A stretch of DNA of 64,000 nt from Bacteroidales bacterium (GTDB lineage: Bacteria > Bacteroidota > Bacteroidia > Bacteroidales > Rikenellaceae), in NCBI GenBank assembly GCA_949419965.1, contig CASPAC010000002.1, positions 26,592 to 90,591 on the forward strand, given 5' to 3'. Every line of letters starts with the position of its first letter. The stretch's first letter is position 1. Both the position numbers and the translations under genes were made by a program. The notes under the pieces are model-generated. The model saw only the letters and a list, made by a program, of their open reading frames with translations, was not told the origin of the DNA and did no database searches. This document shows positions 62,558-64,000 of this stretch, piece by piece.

Positions 62558-63784
62558 TTATTGCAGCGAATTCAGCCGCCTGCCGAAAGCCGCCATTTCC
62601 CGGCCGATGACCGTCTCGGAGAATTTGGCGTAGTGCCGTGTCATGTTGGTATTGGAGTGTCCGAGAATCTTGGCGATGATGTCGATGGGCATACCATACT
62701 CGATGGCCAACGTCGCAAAAGTATGCCGAGCAAGATGCGTCGTCAAGTGTTTGCGGATATTGCAGATGTCGGCGATCTCTTTCAAGTAGGCGTTCATCTT
62801 CTGGTTGCTGGGAACCGGCAACAATTTCCCTTTAATCTGCAATGCCGGGTCATTCTTGTACTTATCGAGCACCTTTATGGGATAAGGCAACAAAGGCACA
62901 CGACTCATCACGGCTGTTTTCTCTCTTGGTTTATGAATCCAATGTATTCCCTGCTCGTCCGTTGTGATGTGCTCTTGGTGTAGGTGTTCCGCATCGGTGA
63001 AAGCCAATCCGGTCAGGCAGCAAAAGCAAAAGACATCGCGGATTCTGTCGAGCCGGTCGTTGGGCAAAGATTTGCGGATAAGCGTATCGAGTTCTGTTTT
63101 GGTCAAAGGCACCTTGACGTTGGCCTTGTCGATCTTCATCTTGTAATACCGGAACGGATTCTTTTCGATCCACTCGTTGCGGATAGCGTAGAGGATGAAG
63201 TTTTTCAGACAACACAACAAATTCACAGCACCGTTGTTCTTACATTGATGCGCCGTCTGCATGAACGTATTCAGTCCGTCGATATACTCGTAGGTAACGG
63301 CATCCAACGGCAAATCATCCTTCTTGTATTGCTCCTTCGTGTATTCGGCCATATAACGCAACAGACGGTGATATTTGTTCGCTGTCAGCTGGGTAATCCG
63401 CACACCGACCTCTTTCTGCCGCTTGTCGCAGTATTTGGAGAACTCGGCGAGGAACATTCGAGAGTTGCCCGCTGCATGCTCCAACCGCTCTTTGATAGCG
63501 AAACAATCGGCATCCTTACCCTCCTTGATGATGCTATCGTAAGCGGCGAGGATATTGGCCCGACAAGAAGCGATGATTTCATTGATCCGCATTGAAACGG
63601 CATCCCGCAGCATGCAACGCTCCAGTCGCTGGTTCCAATGCTGAGGCTCGACCTGACACTGGGTATGAATCTCGGTAATCTGACCGGAAGTGGTGATGCG
63701 GGCATAAATGGGAGCCTTGCCCTTTTTGTTGAGTTTGGTTTTCTTACAGAAGAAAACGACGGAGAAAGTGATACGTCTGCACAT
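62558..63784 (-). CDS. Tyrosine-type site-specific integrase
   Basis: 408 residues. An arm-binding N-terminus ('FFCKKTKLNKKGKAPIYARITTSGQ') and a SAM-like core-binding domain ('MFLAEFSKYCDKRQKEVGVRITQLTANKYHRLLRYM') precede the catalytic domain. Catalytic residues visible are Lys in 'HKPREKTAV', 'THLARHTFATLAIEYG' (His-x-x-Arg) and 'LGHSNTNMTRHYAK' (His and the nucleophile Tyr). The first catalytic Arg position reads 'TGLAFTDAEHL' with Ala instead of Arg. It probably excises and integrates the element carrying DRT3. It is at the right edge of the window, the typical position next to an attachment site. Confidence 0.92.
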   Translation of the reverse strand: MCRRITFSVVFFCKKTKLNKKGKAPIYARITTSGQITEIHTQCQVEPQHWNQRLERCMLRDAVSMRINEIIASCRANILAAYDSIIKEGKDADCFAIKERLEHAAGNSRMFLAEFSKYCDKRQKEVGVRITQLTANKYHRLLRYMAEYTKEQYKKDDLPLDAVTYEYIDGLNTFMQTAHQCKNNGAVNLLCCLKNFILYAIRNEWIEKNPFRYYKMKIDKANVKVPLTKTELDTLIRKSLPNDRLDRIRDVFCFCCLTGLAFTDAEHLHQEHITTDEQGIHWIHKPREKTAVMSRVPLLPYPIKVLDKYKNDPALQIKGKLLPVPSNQKMNAYLKEIADICNIRKHLTTHLARHTFATLAIEYGMPIDIIAKILGHSNTNMTRHYAKFSETVIGREMAAFGRRLNSLQ

Positions 63785-63961
63785 AGCTACGAGGTTTAAT
63801 AATTAAACGTGTTGCAGCATCGAATGTATTGCGACGTAAAATAGTGCAAAACAAAGCAATACGGCTAAATCGTGACCAATTTTCAGACCTTCGAAAACAG
63901 GTCACGAATAAGGACTGTAAAACCTGCTTTCCGTTGCTTTAATCTACACCACCCAAAAACG
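63785..63961. other. Integrase upstream region
   Basis: Non-coding AT-rich stretch that should contain the integrase promoter and, possibly, integrase arm sites. No gene was seen and no TAnnTTTG box at the right distance was convincing. Confidence 0.35.
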
Positions 63962-63998
63962 AAAAAACCTTACATATCATTGATACATAAGGTTTTTT
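63962..63998. terminator. Hairpin at the right window edge
   Basis: AAAAAACCTTA and TAAGGTTTTTT form an 11-base-pair stem with a 15-base loop and T tract. It is a strong intrinsic terminator, useful in both directions, and resembles terminators that follow tRNA genes. It may mark the end of the element or the end of a neighbouring gene beyond the window. Confidence 0.65.
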
Positions 63999-64000
63999 AC

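Overview
The window looks like a chromosome segment of a gut Bacteroidales, most likely Alistipes (Rikenellaceae). This rests on the high-GC core, the Bacteroidetes promoter signature (TTG/TTTG about 19 bases upstream of TAnnTTTG, repeatedly TATCTTTG or TACCTTTG), the absence of strong Shine-Dalgarno sequences, and typical gene families (LytS/LytT pair, DUF4491, DUF4890, OMP_b-brl receptor, bile salt hydrolase-like enzyme, GH20, GTG/ATG-overlap operons). The genus is inferred, not proven.

Core region, 1-52,150. A plus-strand cluster carries a nucleoside phosphorylase, dnaN, a DEDDh exonuclease, a LysM/periplasmic-binding protein, rex, a FAD-synthetase-only ribF-like gene and a thioesterase. 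A minus-strand stretch follows: htpG, aldose 1-epimerase, trxA, dnaE, a TonB-C protein, aroE, a DUF368 lipid-carrier translocase, hisS, ettA, rubrerythrin, capA/DUF4491 and a porin; a small plus-strand DUF2007 gene lies in it between dnaE and the TonB-C gene. Then come a plus-strand phosphoesterase with a reversed-order RibD-like fusion, and a four-gene export operon (TolC, HlyD, two ABC-2 permeases, no ATPase). Next are a large TonB-dependent receptor-like protein, a DUF4890 protein, the LytT/LytS pair, gamma carbonic anhydrase, mazG, GH20 hexosaminidase, pheT, an EamA transporter, lepA, tRNA-Gly(CCC), a choloylglycine-hydrolase family enzyme, an S1/P1 nuclease and rho. Two inverted copies of an approximately 460-base structured repeat, each ending in a complete promoter, drive ettA and lepA.

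Accessory region, about 52,150-64,000. Base composition becomes markedly AT-rich. First come a small lipoprotein operon and a frameshifted HTH gene. Next is a terminator abutting a tRNA-3'-end-like remnant (53,955-53,980), a plausible left attachment site. Beyond it lies an integrative/mobilizable element with a tyrosine integrase, a Bro-N protein, an XRE regulator, an uncharacterised protein and a relaxosome (MobA-like) protein, but no relaxase. Its cargo is a two-reverse-transcriptase operon that I recognise as a DRT3-type anti-phage system (drt3a, then drt3b with an ATGA overlap). Immediately 3' of drt3b is an unannotated, structured stretch ending in a strong intrinsic terminator. Its CACACACA sequence is placed in the loop of a predicted stem, making it the best candidate for the system's non-coding RNA. 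This locus is the most interesting part of the window.
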